Counted from the stretch's first letter, positions 1-9,108 are shown. The stretch: DNA of 64,000 bases from UBA12202 sp002691725 (GCA_965660675.1 CBFIAU010000005.1:124001-188000), one strand, 5' to 3'. Numbers and translations are program-made. The notes: a model not told the origin generated them from the letters alone.

Positions 1-2
1 CG

Positions 3-59
3 GGGAGCGGCAGACCAACCAAGAAAGACCGCCGTGCTATTGATCGGCTGATGCGATAA
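3..59 (+). CDS. C-terminal end of an S4-domain RNA-binding protein (Hsp15-like), partial
   Basis: Only the last 18 codons and a TAA are inside the window. The reading frame starting at base 3 gives GSGRPTKKDRRAIDRLMR, a basic tail with the GRPTKK-RR-DRL pattern known from alphaproteobacterial Hsp15-type S4 proteins. In many alphaproteobacteria such a gene lies directly before fdxA and carD, which fits this position. The call is inference from a short tail plus gene order. The other two frames give nothing recognisable. Confidence 0.45.
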   Translation, partial: GSGRPTKKDRRAIDRLMR

Positions 60-123
60 ATTGTCAGTTGCCACAGCCATAAGGTTTAGTTAAAAGTGAT
101 GTGATCAATGAGGATGAGTAATT

Positions 124-465
124 ATGACATACATCGTGAATGATAAATGTATTCGCTGTAAATATACCGATTGTGTCGAAGTATGCCCGGTAGATTGTTT
201 CTATGAAGGCGAAAATATGCTGGTAATCCATCCAGATGAATGTATTGACTGCGGGGTATGTGAGCCAGAATGCCCACCCGAAGCGATATGGCCTGATACG
301 GAGCCGGGGGCGGAAGCCTGGATTGCCTTTAATACGGAAAAATCAGAAGCCTGGCCAAATATCACCAGGCGCAAAGATGCCCCTGCTGATGCTGATGATT
401 ATGCTCAGACGGAAGGCAAGTTTGCTCTTTATTTTGTTGATCGTCCTGGCACAGGTGATGCCTGA
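124..465 (+). CDS. fdxA: 7Fe ferredoxin FdxA ([3Fe-4S][4Fe-4S])
   Basis: Small soluble electron carrier of 113 residues. The cysteine pattern is that of the Azotobacter FdI family: C9, C17 and C50 can hold the 3Fe-4S cluster, and C21, C40, C43 and C46 the 4Fe-4S cluster; C12 and C25 are the extra cysteines usual in the family. The C-terminal half is the longer tail typical of alphaproteobacterial FdxA. The start ATG follows a purine-rich stretch (aatgaggatgag). It sits between an S4-protein gene and carD, the usual alphaproteobacterial order. The redox partner cannot be told from sequence. Confidence 0.95.
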   Translation: MTYIVNDKCIRCKYTDCVEVCPVDCFYEGENMLVIHPDECIDCGVCEPECPPEAIWPDTEPGAEAWIAFNTEKSEAWPNITRRKDAPADADDYAQTEGKFALYFVDRPGTGDA

Positions 466-488
466 TACTTATGTCCATGCCTGATGGT

Positions 489-509
489 TAAAGGTATATT
501 ATACCTTTA
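489..509. promoter_or_regulatory. AT-rich perfect dyad after fdxA
   Basis: TAAAGGTATA and TATACCTTTA face each other around one central base. It starts 23 bases after the fdxA stop. The centre is too tight for a hairpin of full length, but an 8-bp stem would form. It could be a weak transcript end for fdxA or a protein-binding dyad; there is no clear U tract. Confidence 0.35.
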
Positions 510-580
510 TAATTAGCGCTTCTGCAGTGTAGTCTTTCAAAATTGTAATATTTATGTTATAAAACGGTCATACGTTTAGA

Positions 581-659
581 ACCTTGATGAAATGGTGAGC
601 ATACACCATCAGGTCAACTCGTGTATCGCCAAGGCAAATGATCAAATCCTTGGTGACCT
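581..659 (+). promoter_or_regulatory. Structured leader-like element upstream of carD
   Basis: The fdxA-carD gap (466-799, 334 bp) holds no gene. Within it, ATGGTG (592-597) pairs with CACCAT (604-609). ACCTTGATG (581-589) can pair with CATCAGGT (607-614) with one bulge. AGGTCA (611-616) can instead pair with TGACCT (654-659), stacked on CCAAGG (629-634) with CCTTGG (648-653). The segment 607-616 is therefore shared by mutually exclusive pairings, as in attenuators and riboswitches. No known riboswitch class is recognised. Confidence 0.35.
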
Positions 660-701
660 TAAATGAGCTGACTTAAATCGCCGAATGAAATGATAGTAAT
701 T

Positions 702-725
702 GCATTACCACTCGCATTACCACTC
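702..725 (+). repeat. 12-bp direct tandem repeat, 2 copies
   Basis: GCATTACCACTC occurs twice back to back, 75 bases before the carD start. It is one of many short tandem duplications in this window. Confidence 0.8.
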
Positions 726-799
726 ACAACACGGCGCAAAAACCATGGCATTACAACGTATTCAGAATAATGCGAAGTATTAAAAGAACAGGAAGATCA

Positions 800-1312
800 A
801 TGGTAACTAAGATAAAGACATCTACGGTTGAGTTTAACGCTAATGATTTTGTGGTCTATCCCACGCATGGTGTCGGCCGAATTCTCGGAACCGAAGAGCA
901 AACGATCGCCGGCATGAATATGGATGTGCTGATTGTGCGCTTTGAGCAAGATCGGATGACCCTTCGTGTGCCTCTTGAGAAGGCCAGAAGTCTGGGTTTG
1001 CGGACATTGTCATCAAAAAAGCAAATGGATGAAGCGATTACTACCTTGAAAGGTAAGGCAAAATCTCGCCGTGATATGTGGTCAAAGCGGGCCAAGGTAT
1101 ATGATGATAAAATTAGATCAGGTGATCCTGTATCTATTGCTGAAGTTGTTCGTGATCTGCGGCGCCGCGAGAATCAAACCGAACAATCATATAGCGAGAG
1201 ACAAATGTATCAGGCGGCGTTAGAACGTCTAGCGCGTGAGTTTGCGGCCATTGAACAGATTGATCAGACCGCGGCGGCTGATAAGCTGGAACATTTGATG
1301 GATGTGGCATAA
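800..1312 (+). CDS. carD: CarD/CdnL-family RNA polymerase-binding regulator
   Basis: Transcription factor of the CarD_CdnL_TRCF family, which binds the RNA polymerase beta subunit and stabilises open complexes, often at rRNA promoters. The N-terminal RNAP-interaction domain shows DFVVYPTHGVGRI near residues 16-28, followed by the helical DNA-binding C-terminal region (GDPVSIAEVVRDL). Start chosen at 800 because aggaag lies 5-10 bases upstream; an in-frame ATG at 770 would add ten residues without a clear ribosome site. The long spacer upstream carries possible leader structure. The next gene is rpoH. Confidence 0.9.
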   Translation: MVTKIKTSTVEFNANDFVVYPTHGVGRILGTEEQTIAGMNMDVLIVRFEQDRMTLRVPLEKARSLGLRTLSSKKQMDEAITTLKGKAKSRRDMWSKRAKVYDDKIRSGDPVSIAEVVRDLRRRENQTEQSYSERQMYQAALERLAREFAAIEQIDQTAAADKLEHLMDVA

Positions 1313-1401
1313 TAAATAAGTGAACAGATATTGACCTTATTTGATTGCCACCTATCTGGTTAAAATGAAGTAAATTATAAAAACGTAAGTTAGGGTTTAA
1401 T

Positions 1402-2286
1402 ATGGGTGAGGAAAGTAACCGTGATGCGGTAAATCACGATAACGAATATATTCGGCGTGTGATGCGCGAGGATTTACTCGAACGTGATGAAGAACTGCTA
1501 TTAGCGACAAAATGGCGTGATGAGCATTGTGAAGTGTCTATGCATAAGCTGGTTATGGCCTATTCTCGGCTTGTTATCAGCATTGCCTCAAAGTTTCGTC
1601 ATTATGGTCTCCCCCTTGGTGATCTCATCCAAGAAGGCAATATCGGCATTATGCAAGCGGCTAGTCGCTTTGATCCTGATCGTGAAGTTCGCTTTTCAAC
1701 CTATTCTGTCTGGTGGATTAGGGCATCTATTCAAGATTATGTCCTGCGAAACTGGTCAATAGTTCGCACAGGTACTACCTCTGCCCATAAATCTCTATTT
1801 TTTAAACTGCGCCGTATCCGCGCCCGCATTGGTGAAGTCGATGGTGGAGCGCTGACAAATGAAGGCAGGCAGCAAATCGCTGATATTATTGGTGTGTCTT
1901 TGAATGACGTTCAGCATATGGAAATGCGGATGTCTGGATCAGACTCATCGCTTAATGCCATGATTGGTGATAATGGTGATAACTCGGCGCAAGATTTCCT
2001 TGTTGATTATCGGCCAAATCCCGAAACGTCTGTGATGGTATCCAATGATGCGGAAACGCTGTCGGCGTGGCTGAAAGAGGCGTTAAATGATCTGCCGGAT
2101 CGAGAAAAGATGATTATTCAGCGCCGTCGCCTTGATGATGATGGCTCCACTTTAGAAGAGCTGGGCATTGATTTTGGGGTAAGCAAAGAACGTGTCAGAC
2201 AACTAGAAGCGAGAGCGCTCATCAAGATACGCAATAGTCTTGAACAGCGTGTACCTGAAATTAGCGATCTCCCTTTTCTATCATAA
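1402..2286 (+). CDS. rpoH: RNA polymerase heat-shock sigma factor (sigma-32 type)
   Basis: Alternative sigma-70-family factor of 294 residues directing heat-shock or stress promoters. Region 2 contains GLPLGDLIQEGNIGIMQAA and then RFSTYSVWWIRASIQDYVLR, the core-binding and -10 recognition helices. The RpoH box follows, with NWSIVR and then KSLFFKLRR. Region 4 (about residues 225-285) holds the -35 helix-turn-helix with VSKERVRQLE. Many alphaproteobacteria carry two rpoH paralogues, and which one this is cannot be decided here. It is followed after 15 bases by pip, so the two may be co-transcribed. Confidence 0.92.
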   Translation: MGEESNRDAVNHDNEYIRRVMREDLLERDEELLLATKWRDEHCEVSMHKLVMAYSRLVISIASKFRHYGLPLGDLIQEGNIGIMQAASRFDPDREVRFSTYSVWWIRASIQDYVLRNWSIVRTGTTSAHKSLFFKLRRIRARIGEVDGGALTNEGRQQIADIIGVSLNDVQHMEMRMSGSDSSLNAMIGDNGDNSAQDFLVDYRPNPETSVMVSNDAETLSAWLKEALNDLPDREKMIIQRRRLDDDGSTLEELGIDFGVSKERVRQLEARALIKIRNSLEQRVPEISDLPFLS

Positions 2287-2301
2287 AAGAATGGGTCGCT
2301 C

Positions 2302-3249
2302 ATGCGTTCATTAGATCAGCTTGACCGCCTATATCCCCCTGTAACGCCTTTTGCCCGGCATCGTCTCGATACTGGTGACGGCCATGTTCTTTATGTCGAA
2401 GAATGTGGCAATCCTGATGGTATCCCTGTGATATTCCTGCATGGTGGGCCTGGTTCGGGTATTTCTGCCATGCATAGGCGGATGTTCAATCCTGACCGTT
2501 ATCACGCGATTTTATTTGATCAGCGTGGCTGTGGGCAGTCTCGGCCTTTTGCCTCAACGGAACATAATTCGACCGACCATTTGGTTGCTGATATTGAACA
2601 GATCAGAACGCATCTGGGCATTGATAACTGGATAGTTTTTGGGGGCTCATGGGGGGCAACGTTATCACTGGTCTATGGTATCCGTCATCCTGACCGCTGC
2701 CGTGGCTTTGTCTTGCGTGGTGTTTTCCTCGGAACACGGCCAGAAATTAATTGGTTCTTATATGATATGCGGCGCTTCTATCCTGAGGCTTGGGAAAGAT
2801 TTAGCCAGTTTATCCCCGAAGATGAGCGCCATGATTTGTTGGGGGCGTATTGGCGACGGTTGTCTGATCGGGATCAAAGCATCGCCTTGACCGCTGCCGA
2901 ACAATGGTCAGCTTATGAGAACTCCTGTGCGACATTAAAGGCAGAAATGCGCAATGGTGGCGGCCGCATGGCATTAAGCCTGGCGCGCATGGAAGCCTAT
3001 TATTTCGTTAATGACTGTTTCCTGCCGCCAGATTATATTTTGACACATATTGACCGTCTTAAAGGAAAAAGAGCCTATATTATCCAAGGTCGGCATGATG
3101 TGATTTGCCCACCATTTTCTGCCAATGCTCTCGCCTCAAAATGGCCATCAGCGAAGATGACGATGATTGATGATGCTGGCCATTCGGCTTTTGAGCCGGG
3201 CATTTTGGCGTCATTACTGCAAGCGCTTGATGATATGACAAAGGCTTAA
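2302..3249 (+). CDS. pip: Proline iminopeptidase (alpha/beta hydrolase, S33)
   Basis: Cytoplasmic serine peptidase removing N-terminal proline from peptides; 315 residues, normal for the family. HGGPG at about 47-51 forms the oxyanion region. GGSWG at 114-118 gives nucleophile Ser116, and Asp266 (GRHDVICPP) and His294 (DAGHSA) complete the triad. The helical cap region lies between about 140 and 250. The start lies 15 bases after the rpoH stop; aagaatgggtcgctc offers only a weak ribosome site. Confidence 0.93.
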   Translation: MRSLDQLDRLYPPVTPFARHRLDTGDGHVLYVEECGNPDGIPVIFLHGGPGSGISAMHRRMFNPDRYHAILFDQRGCGQSRPFASTEHNSTDHLVADIEQIRTHLGIDNWIVFGGSWGATLSLVYGIRHPDRCRGFVLRGVFLGTRPEINWFLYDMRRFYPEAWERFSQFIPEDERHDLLGAYWRRLSDRDQSIALTAAEQWSAYENSCATLKAEMRNGGGRMALSLARMEAYYFVNDCFLPPDYILTHIDRLKGKRAYIIQGRHDVICPPFSANALASKWPSAKMTMIDDAGHSAFEPGILASLLQALDDMTKA

Positions 3250-3371
3250 TTCTTTATCACAATTGCCTATTTATCCAAAGGCTATGGCATGTTATGAGGA
3301 TTGAGTTTTATCGGCTTGCAAGCGATAATACGCGCATATAACCAAGGCAAAACAGCATTACAGTAGATGAT

Positions 3372-3878
3372 ATGGATGTTAAAATGGTAGTTAAAAAGGG
3401 TAGTAAAGACAATGCGATAAATGGTAAATCAATCAAGGGTGCTGATGCAAATTACGGCGTTACCAATAATAACGCGGTTGATGTTCATGTTGGAAAACGC
3501 ATTCGATTGCGGCGCACATTGCTTGGGTATAGCCAGGAACAACTTGCTCATGGGTTAAGCATTACGTTTCAGCAGGTGCAGAAATATGAACGCGGATCAA
3601 ATCGGGTTAGCGCCTCACGGCTATGGGATATCAGCCAGCTTTTAGATGTTGATATCAGCTATTTCTTTGAGGATATGTCGAGTTCCACAAAATCAAACTC
3701 GCCTCGACAAATTGCCTTTTCTGATACCAAAATAGAAACGAATGGTCAGAATAAAGACCCTATGGCGCGGCGGGAAACTCTGGAATTAGTTCGGACATAT
3801 TATTCAGTTGAGGACGCCCATACACGCAAACGTATTGCTGAGATTGTAAAAGTTATTGCCCAAACAGTAACAAAATAA
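3372..3878 (+). CDS. XRE-family helix-turn-helix regulator
   Basis: Transcriptional regulator of 168 residues. A Cro/C1-type helix-turn-helix spans about residues 40-95 (RIRLRRTLLGYSQEQLAHGL, then TFQQVQKYERGSNRVSASRL). The N-terminal 35 residues are basic and low in complexity; the C-terminal part after about 110 is a linker with a final helical segment (RETLELVRTYYSVED). This matches a family of alphaproteobacterial XRE regulators of largely unknown targets. In-frame ATGs at 3372 and 3384 are both possible starts. It stands alone before xseB. Confidence 0.85.
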   Translation: MDVKMVVKKGSKDNAINGKSIKGADANYGVTNNNAVDVHVGKRIRLRRTLLGYSQEQLAHGLSITFQQVQKYERGSNRVSASRLWDISQLLDVDISYFFEDMSSSTKSNSPRQIAFSDTKIETNGQNKDPMARRETLELVRTYYSVEDAHTRKRIAEIVKVIAQTVTK

Positions 3879-3915
3879 CAAGATTACAAAAATAGCGGGC
3901 AGGAAGGATGACAAA

Positions 3916-4170
3916 ATGCCGGATACTAAACATGCTGCGGATGAGATGAGCTTTGAGGCGGCGCTAAAAGAGCTGGAAACCATTGTTGAAAAACTCGAAA
4001 GAGGCGATGTGTCGCTAGATGATGCGGTTGCCGCTTATGAACGGGGAACAGAGCTAAAGCGACATTGCCAGAAGCGGCTTGATGAGGCAAAGATGCGCGT
4101 TGAAGCGATCCGCGCTCAGAAATCAAGTGCCGATGCCGAAGGTACGGTGCCGTTTGATCAGGATCAATAA
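3916..4170 (+). CDS. xseB: Exodeoxyribonuclease VII small subunit
   Basis: 84 residues, the usual size. The family core is visible: SFEAALKELETIVEKLERGDVSLDDAV, followed by YERGTELKRHCQKRLDEA. It partners XseA (not in this window) to degrade single-stranded DNA. A ribosome site (gcaggaagg) lies ahead of the ATG. It is the first gene of the conserved alphaproteobacterial block xseB-ispA-dxs-tlyA, 31 bases before ispA. Confidence 0.95.
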   Translation: MPDTKHAADEMSFEAALKELETIVEKLERGDVSLDDAVAAYERGTELKRHCQKRLDEAKMRVEAIRAQKSSADAEGTVPFDQDQ

Positions 4171-4201
4171 ACGTGATATTTGCTGAAAGGGGCAAATCAC
4201 G

Positions 4202-5200
4202 ATGAGCCCGGATAAAACCAACTTGTCTGGGCAAATGCAGAATGTTGCCCAACGCACGGATATCACATTATCACGACTTTTTGATGCCGAAAAGGCTAAG
4301 GGCGCGGCGCCTCGGCTGGTCGATGCTATGGCCTATTCCACGCTCAATGGCGGCAAGCGCGTGCGTGCCTTTCTAGTCGTGGCAACCGCCGCTATGTTGC
4401 TGGAAAATGCAGATATAAAACCAAATGCCAATATTTCAGAAGCCAATATTTTGAACGCTAATGATCAGACAGGTCTATGGCAGGTTGCGGCGGCGTTTGA
4501 ATGTTTACATGCCTATTCATTGATCCATGATGATCTGCCAGCGATGGATGATGCCGCCACCCGTCGCGGTCGTCCGGCATGTCATTTGGCGTTTGATGAA
4601 GCGACAGCTATCCTTGCTGGTGATGCCTTACAAAGTCTGGCTTTTCAACTATTAGCGGCACCATCAACGCATCCTGACCCTGGCATAAGGGCGGCACTGG
4701 TTCTCAATCTGGCTGAGGCGGCAGGCGATGCTGGCATGGCGGGCGGGCAGATGTTTGATCTGGAGGCGGAAAATCGGGTGCTTGACCGTCAAGAAACAGC
4801 AGTCATGCAAGCGATGAAAACAGGGGCTTTGATAACAAGCTCTGTGCGTGCTGGTGGGCAATATGCCGGAGCAGAAGCAGGGGCAGGGGCAGGAGCAGGG
4901 GCGGATGTCATGATACATCTGGAACATTACGGCAAAGCCATAGGCCAAGCCTTTCAAATTGCTGATGATCTGCTTGACGCGGAAGGTGATGAGAGCATAG
5001 TTGGCAAGCCGCTTGGTCAAGATGATTGGCGCGGAAAATCCACCCTTGTTGCTCATCTAGGTATTGATGGCGCAAGGCTGGAAGCGAAAAATCAAGTCGA
5101 TAAGGCAAGACAAGCTCTCGCCCAGATTAGCGCTAAAAGCCCTTCATGGCAGGCTGATCTTGATAGCATGGCGCAATATATTATCACCCGAAACGCTTGA
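4202..5200 (+). CDS. ispA: Farnesyl/geranylgeranyl diphosphate synthase
   Basis: Short-chain trans-isoprenyl diphosphate synthase joining IPP to allylic diphosphates. The first aspartate-rich motif DDLPAMDD is at residues 110-117 and the second, DDLLD, at 256-260; GGKRVRAF near 50-57 binds IPP. Length 332 is longer than the typical 290-300. The excess is in a loop at about 70-90 and in a Gly-Ala tract at 224-236, encoded by near-perfect 6-bp repeats around 4871-4909. It lies in the xseB-ispA-dxs block, linking product formation with dxs. Confidence 0.93.
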   Translation: MSPDKTNLSGQMQNVAQRTDITLSRLFDAEKAKGAAPRLVDAMAYSTLNGGKRVRAFLVVATAAMLLENADIKPNANISEANILNANDQTGLWQVAAAFECLHAYSLIHDDLPAMDDAATRRGRPACHLAFDEATAILAGDALQSLAFQLLAAPSTHPDPGIRAALVLNLAEAAGDAGMAGGQMFDLEAENRVLDRQETAVMQAMKTGALITSSVRAGGQYAGAEAGAGAGAGADVMIHLEHYGKAIGQAFQIADDLLDAEGDESIVGKPLGQDDWRGKSTLVAHLGIDGARLEAKNQVDKARQALAQISAKSPSWQADLDSMAQYIITRNA

Positions 5201-5272
5201 TTTCTGTTTGTTTCGCCCCACTAATTGAATATATAAGATATCATCAGGTTTAGAATGAGAATATAATTAAAT

Positions 5273-7192
5273 ATGGACACGCCATTACTAGATAAAATCC
5301 ATGTGCCTGCTGATATGAAAGCCCTTTCACGGGGTGAATTGAAACAACTGGCAAATGAGCTTCGGGATGAGACAATATCAGCCGTCTCACGAACAGGTGG
5401 GCATTTAGGTGCTGGTCTTGGTGTTATCGAGTTAACTGTCGCGCTTCATTATATTTTTGATACCCCTAAAGATAAGCTGATCTGGGATGTTGGGCATCAG
5501 GCCTATCCGCATAAGATTTTGACAGCTCGCCGTGACCGTATTCGGACATTGCGTCAACCGGGGGGGCTATCCGGATTTACCAAGCGTGATGAGTCGGTTT
5601 ATGACCCGTTTGGGGCGGCACATTCCTCAACCTCAATTTCCGCTGGTTTGGGAATGGCGGTGGCGCGTGACTATAAAAATGAACATAACCACATTATTTC
5701 CGTGATCGGTGATGGCGCGATGAGCGCCGGCATGGCTTATGAGGCCATGAATAATGCAGGTGATTTGAAGTCGCGGATGATTGTGATCCTTAATGATAAT
5801 GATATGTCGATTGCCCCTGCTGTTGGTGCGATGAGTTCATATTTAAGTCAATTGATATCATCGCGGCGCTTTATGTCTATCCGTCATCTGGCGAAAAAAG
5901 TGGCTAAGCGGTTCCCTGAAGAAGTCCAAAGTACAGCCAAGCGAGCCGAAGAAATGGCGCGTGGTCTGGTTGGCACAAGCACCTTATTTTCGCAATTAGG
6001 GTTTTATTATTTAGGCCCTGTTGATGGTCATGACCTTGATCAATTATTGCCGATATTAAGCAATCTCAGAGAAGGCGCGTATGATGGGCCGGTGCTGCTC
6101 CATGTGCGGACTGAAAAAGGCCATGGTCATCCGTTTGGTAAGGAAAGTGGTGAGAAATACCACGCGGTTGCTCGATTTGATGTTGTCGGTGAGGAAAGCC
6201 AGAAAGCCAAACGCAACTCGCCACCAAGTTATACTGCTGTCTTTGCTGATCAGCTGATCAATCAGGCAGAAAAAGATAATGACATCATGGCGATTACCGC
6301 CGCTATGCCGTCAGGAACAGGGCTTGATCGGTTTGCCCAGCGCTTCCCCAGCAGAAGTTTCGATGTCGGTATTGCTGAGCAACATGCCGTGACCTTTGCC
6401 GCTGGACTTGCGACTGAGGGGATGAAGCCATTTACGGCAATTTATTCGACATTTTTGCAACGCGGCTATGATCAGGTGGTGCATGATGTGGCACTGCAAA
6501 ATCTGCCTGTGCGCTTTGCTATTGATCGTGCTGGGCTGGTTGGTGCTGATGGGGCGACGCATGTTGGTGCCTATGATATGGCATTTATGGCGTCATTGCC
6601 TAATATGACCGTGATGGCACCTGCAGACGAAGCCGAACTGGCTAGTATGGTGGCGACCGCCGCTGCCTATGATGATGGGCCGATATCGTTTCGCTATCCG
6701 CGCGGTGAGGGGACAGGGGTTCCTATCCCTGAGAATGTACCGCCGCTGGCTATTGGCAAAGGCCGGATTATGTGTGAGGGCAATAAAATCGCGCTTTTAT
6801 CTATTGGCACGCGATTAGCCGATTGCCTGACCGTGGCCGCCAGGCTGAAAGCGCAAGGTATGCCGATCACCGTCGCTGATGCGCGGTTCGTCAAGCCGCT
6901 GGATTATGATTTGATCTCAAATCTGGCTAAAGAGCATGAGGTTTTAATAACCCTGGAAGAAGGTAGCGTCGGCGGTTTTGGCGCGCAAGTATTTGCCTTT
7001 CTGGCTAATCATGGGCATCTTGATCAAGGGCTTAAATGCCGCATCATGACCTTGCCAGACCAGTTGATTGATCATAATTCACAAGCGGCGCAACTGGCTG
7101 AAGCTGGTCTGGATACTGATGGAATACTGGCGACTATCCTGCCATTTCTGGATGATGCATCGGTTGTTGCTGCCATTCAGAACAATGCCTAA
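5273..7192 (+). CDS. dxs: 1-deoxy-D-xylulose-5-phosphate synthase
   Basis: First enzyme of the MEP isoprenoid pathway, a thiamine-diphosphate transketolase-like enzyme joining pyruvate and glyceraldehyde 3-phosphate. 639 residues, full length. GDGAMSAGMAYEAMNNAG is the ThDP/Mg binding motif, and DVGIAEQHAVTFAAG carries the catalytic glutamate of the pyrimidine domain. The C-terminal transketolase domain is complete. Its last 8 bases overlap the tlyA start, suggesting translational coupling. Confidence 0.97.
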   Translation: MDTPLLDKIHVPADMKALSRGELKQLANELRDETISAVSRTGGHLGAGLGVIELTVALHYIFDTPKDKLIWDVGHQAYPHKILTARRDRIRTLRQPGGLSGFTKRDESVYDPFGAAHSSTSISAGLGMAVARDYKNEHNHIISVIGDGAMSAGMAYEAMNNAGDLKSRMIVILNDNDMSIAPAVGAMSSYLSQLISSRRFMSIRHLAKKVAKRFPEEVQSTAKRAEEMARGLVGTSTLFSQLGFYYLGPVDGHDLDQLLPILSNLREGAYDGPVLLHVRTEKGHGHPFGKESGEKYHAVARFDVVGEESQKAKRNSPPSYTAVFADQLINQAEKDNDIMAITAAMPSGTGLDRFAQRFPSRSFDVGIAEQHAVTFAAGLATEGMKPFTAIYSTFLQRGYDQVVHDVALQNLPVRFAIDRAGLVGADGATHVGAYDMAFMASLPNMTVMAPADEAELASMVATAAAYDDGPISFRYPRGEGTGVPIPENVPPLAIGKGRIMCEGNKIALLSIGTRLADCLTVAARLKAQGMPITVADARFVKPLDYDLISNLAKEHEVLITLEEGSVGGFGAQVFAFLANHGHLDQGLKCRIMTLPDQLIDHNSQAAQLAEAGLDTDGILATILPFLDDASVVAAIQNNA

Positions 7193-7979
7193 ACCTGATA
7201 AATCCAAATCCGACAAATCAAACATAGATCAGCCTAAGTCAAACAAGCAGCGACTTGATCTTCTTATGGTTGAGCAAGGCCTGGCCGACAGCCGGGAGAA
7301 GGCGCAAGCGCTGATCATGGCTGGGCTGGTCTTTGCTGATGAGCAAAAACTCACCAAAGCCGGGCATCGCATTGATAAAGCGATAATGCTCAGGCTCAAA
7401 GGCAAAGATCATCCTTATGTGTCACGCGGCGGCGTTAAACTGGCGGGCGCGCTAGATCATTTTTCGCAATGTGACCCTGGTGGCGTCATTGCCATTGACG
7501 TTGGTGCCAGCACGGGCGGCTTCACTGATGTTTTGCTTCGCCGAGGGGCGGCTAAAGTCTATGCGGTTGATGTTGGCCATGGTCAGCTGGATTGGTCGCT
7601 CCGCAATGATGATCGGGTGGTTGTTCTGGAACGCACCAACGCCCGCTATCTGACTGATGAGCATATTCCTGAGCCTGTTGACATGGTAGTCTGTGATGCG
7701 TCCTTTATCTCATTGACCAAAGTGTTGCCAGCCAGCCTGGAGCGCGTCCGTTCTGGCGGTATGCTTGCGGCATTGATCAAACCCCAGTTTGAAGTTGGCC
7801 GCGGGCAGGTTGGTAAGGGCGGTGTTGTCCGTGATCCTGCCCTGCATCAAGCCGTTCAGGATGAGATTTCGGCTTGGCTCACCAACCTGATGCAATGGCA
7901 AGTCATTGGCATCATTGCGTCACCTATCAAAGGCCCTGAGGGTAATCGTGAGTTTATTATCGTGGCAACAAAGCCCTGA
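7185..7979 (+). CDS. tlyA: TlyA-family rRNA 2'-O-methyltransferase (S4 + FtsJ-like)
   Basis: 264-residue protein. A lysine- and serine-rich N terminus is followed by an S4 RNA-binding domain (RLDLLMVEQGLADSREKAQ) and a Rossmann SAM-dependent methyltransferase domain with VIAIDVGASTGGFTDVLL as the SAM loop. Start chosen at the ATG at 7185, which overlaps the dxs stop by 8 bases; a longer frame opening upstream would only re-read dxs. The family methylates 16S/23S rRNA in mycobacteria; some members are annotated as hemolysins, a historical name. It ends the xseB-ispA-dxs-tlyA block, convergent with aroC. Confidence 0.9.
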   Translation: MPKPDKSKSDKSNIDQPKSNKQRLDLLMVEQGLADSREKAQALIMAGLVFADEQKLTKAGHRIDKAIMLRLKGKDHPYVSRGGVKLAGALDHFSQCDPGGVIAIDVGASTGGFTDVLLRRGAAKVYAVDVGHGQLDWSLRNDDRVVVLERTNARYLTDEHIPEPVDMVVCDASFISLTKVLPASLERVRSGGMLAALIKPQFEVGRGQVGKGGVVRDPALHQAVQDEISAWLTNLMQWQVIGIIASPIKGPEGNREFIIVATKP

Positions 7980-8010
7980 CATTATGAGCGAATAGCGCTT
8001 AGGGGATAAT

Positions 8011-9108
8011 TTATTCTGGCTTGGTCAAGCCGCATTGCGCGTGCTGCTGCATCAGCATATCAGCCAGAACAATCGCCATCATAGCCTCACCAATAGGCAC
8101 CGCACGGATACCGACACATGGATCATGGCGGCCTTTGGTCATCACTTCAATCTCATTACCATCACTATCAATGCTTTGCCGGGGGGTCAGGATTGAGCTT
8201 GTTGGCTTAACGACAAAGCGCACCACCAATGGCTGACCTGAGGAAATCCCCCCCAATACTCCGCCAGCATGATTGCTGGTAAAGATCGGCTTGCCCTTGG
8301 CATCCGCCCGCATCGCATCACCAGCGAGGTGGCCGGGGATAGCGGCGGCAGCAAAGCCATCACCAATCTCAACCCCTTTAACGGCATTAATGCTCATCAT
8401 AGCGGCGGCTAGTTGCGCATCTAATTTATTGTAGATCGGGCCGCCTAGACCTGCCGGCACACCATCAGCAACAATTTCTATCACAGCACCAGCGGATGAG
8501 CCTTGCTTGCGCGTCTCATCAAGAAAGCTCTCCCATATAGGATTAATTGCTGGATCAGGGCTAAAAAACGGATTATTTCGGGTTTCTTCCCAATTCCAGT
8601 TATCACGGTTAACGGCATGTTCACCTATTTGAACAACCGCCCCACGGATATTGATATCAGGACAGGTATGCGCCAGTAGCTGATGGGCAATTGCACCAGC
8701 GGCGACACGACTAGCGGTTTCACGCGCCGATGAGCGGCCGCCACCACGATAATCTCTGATCCCGTATTTCGCATCATAGGTATAATCCGCATGGCCGGGG
8801 CGATATTGCTGGGCGATATCGGAGTAATCTTTGGATCGCTGGTCCGTATTTTCGATCATCAACGCAACAGGTGTTCCGGTTGTCTTGCCTTCAAATACGC
8901 CTGATAGAATTCGCACTTTATCGGCTTCGCGGCGCTGTGTGACAAACCGTGATGTGCCGGGCTTGCGGCGGTCTAAAAAGGGCTGAATAAGGCTTTCATC
9001 AAGCGCCAGTAATGGCGGAATACCATCAACAATACAGCCAATAGCAGAACCATGACTCTCACCAAAAGTGGTAAAACGGAACAGCGTTCCAAAACTGTTG
9101 TCAGCCAT
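8011..9108 (-). CDS. aroC: Chorismate synthase
   Basis: Last step of the shikimate pathway: EPSP to chorismate, needing reduced FMN. 365 residues from the ATG at 9108. Family signatures are present: FTTFGESHG at the N terminus, the RPGHADYTY segment, GGGRSSARETASRVAAGA, and C-terminal GRHDPCVGIRAVPI. Start set at MADNSFG, which overlaps the fabI stop by 8 bases; an upstream in-frame ATG lies inside fabI. Co-transcription with fabI is likely. Confidence 0.96.
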   Translation of the reverse strand: MADNSFGTLFRFTTFGESHGSAIGCIVDGIPPLLALDESLIQPFLDRRKPGTSRFVTQRREADKVRILSGVFEGKTTGTPVALMIENTDQRSKDYSDIAQQYRPGHADYTYDAKYGIRDYRGGGRSSARETASRVAAGAIAHQLLAHTCPDINIRGAVVQIGEHAVNRDNWNWEETRNNPFFSPDPAINPIWESFLDETRKQGSSAGAVIEIVADGVPAGLGGPIYNKLDAQLAAAMMSINAVKGVEIGDGFAAAAIPGHLAGDAMRADAKGKPIFTSNHAGGVLGGISSGQPLVVRFVVKPTSSILTPRQSIDSDGNEIEVMTKGRHDPCVGIRAVPIGEAMMAIVLADMLMQQHAQCGLTKPE

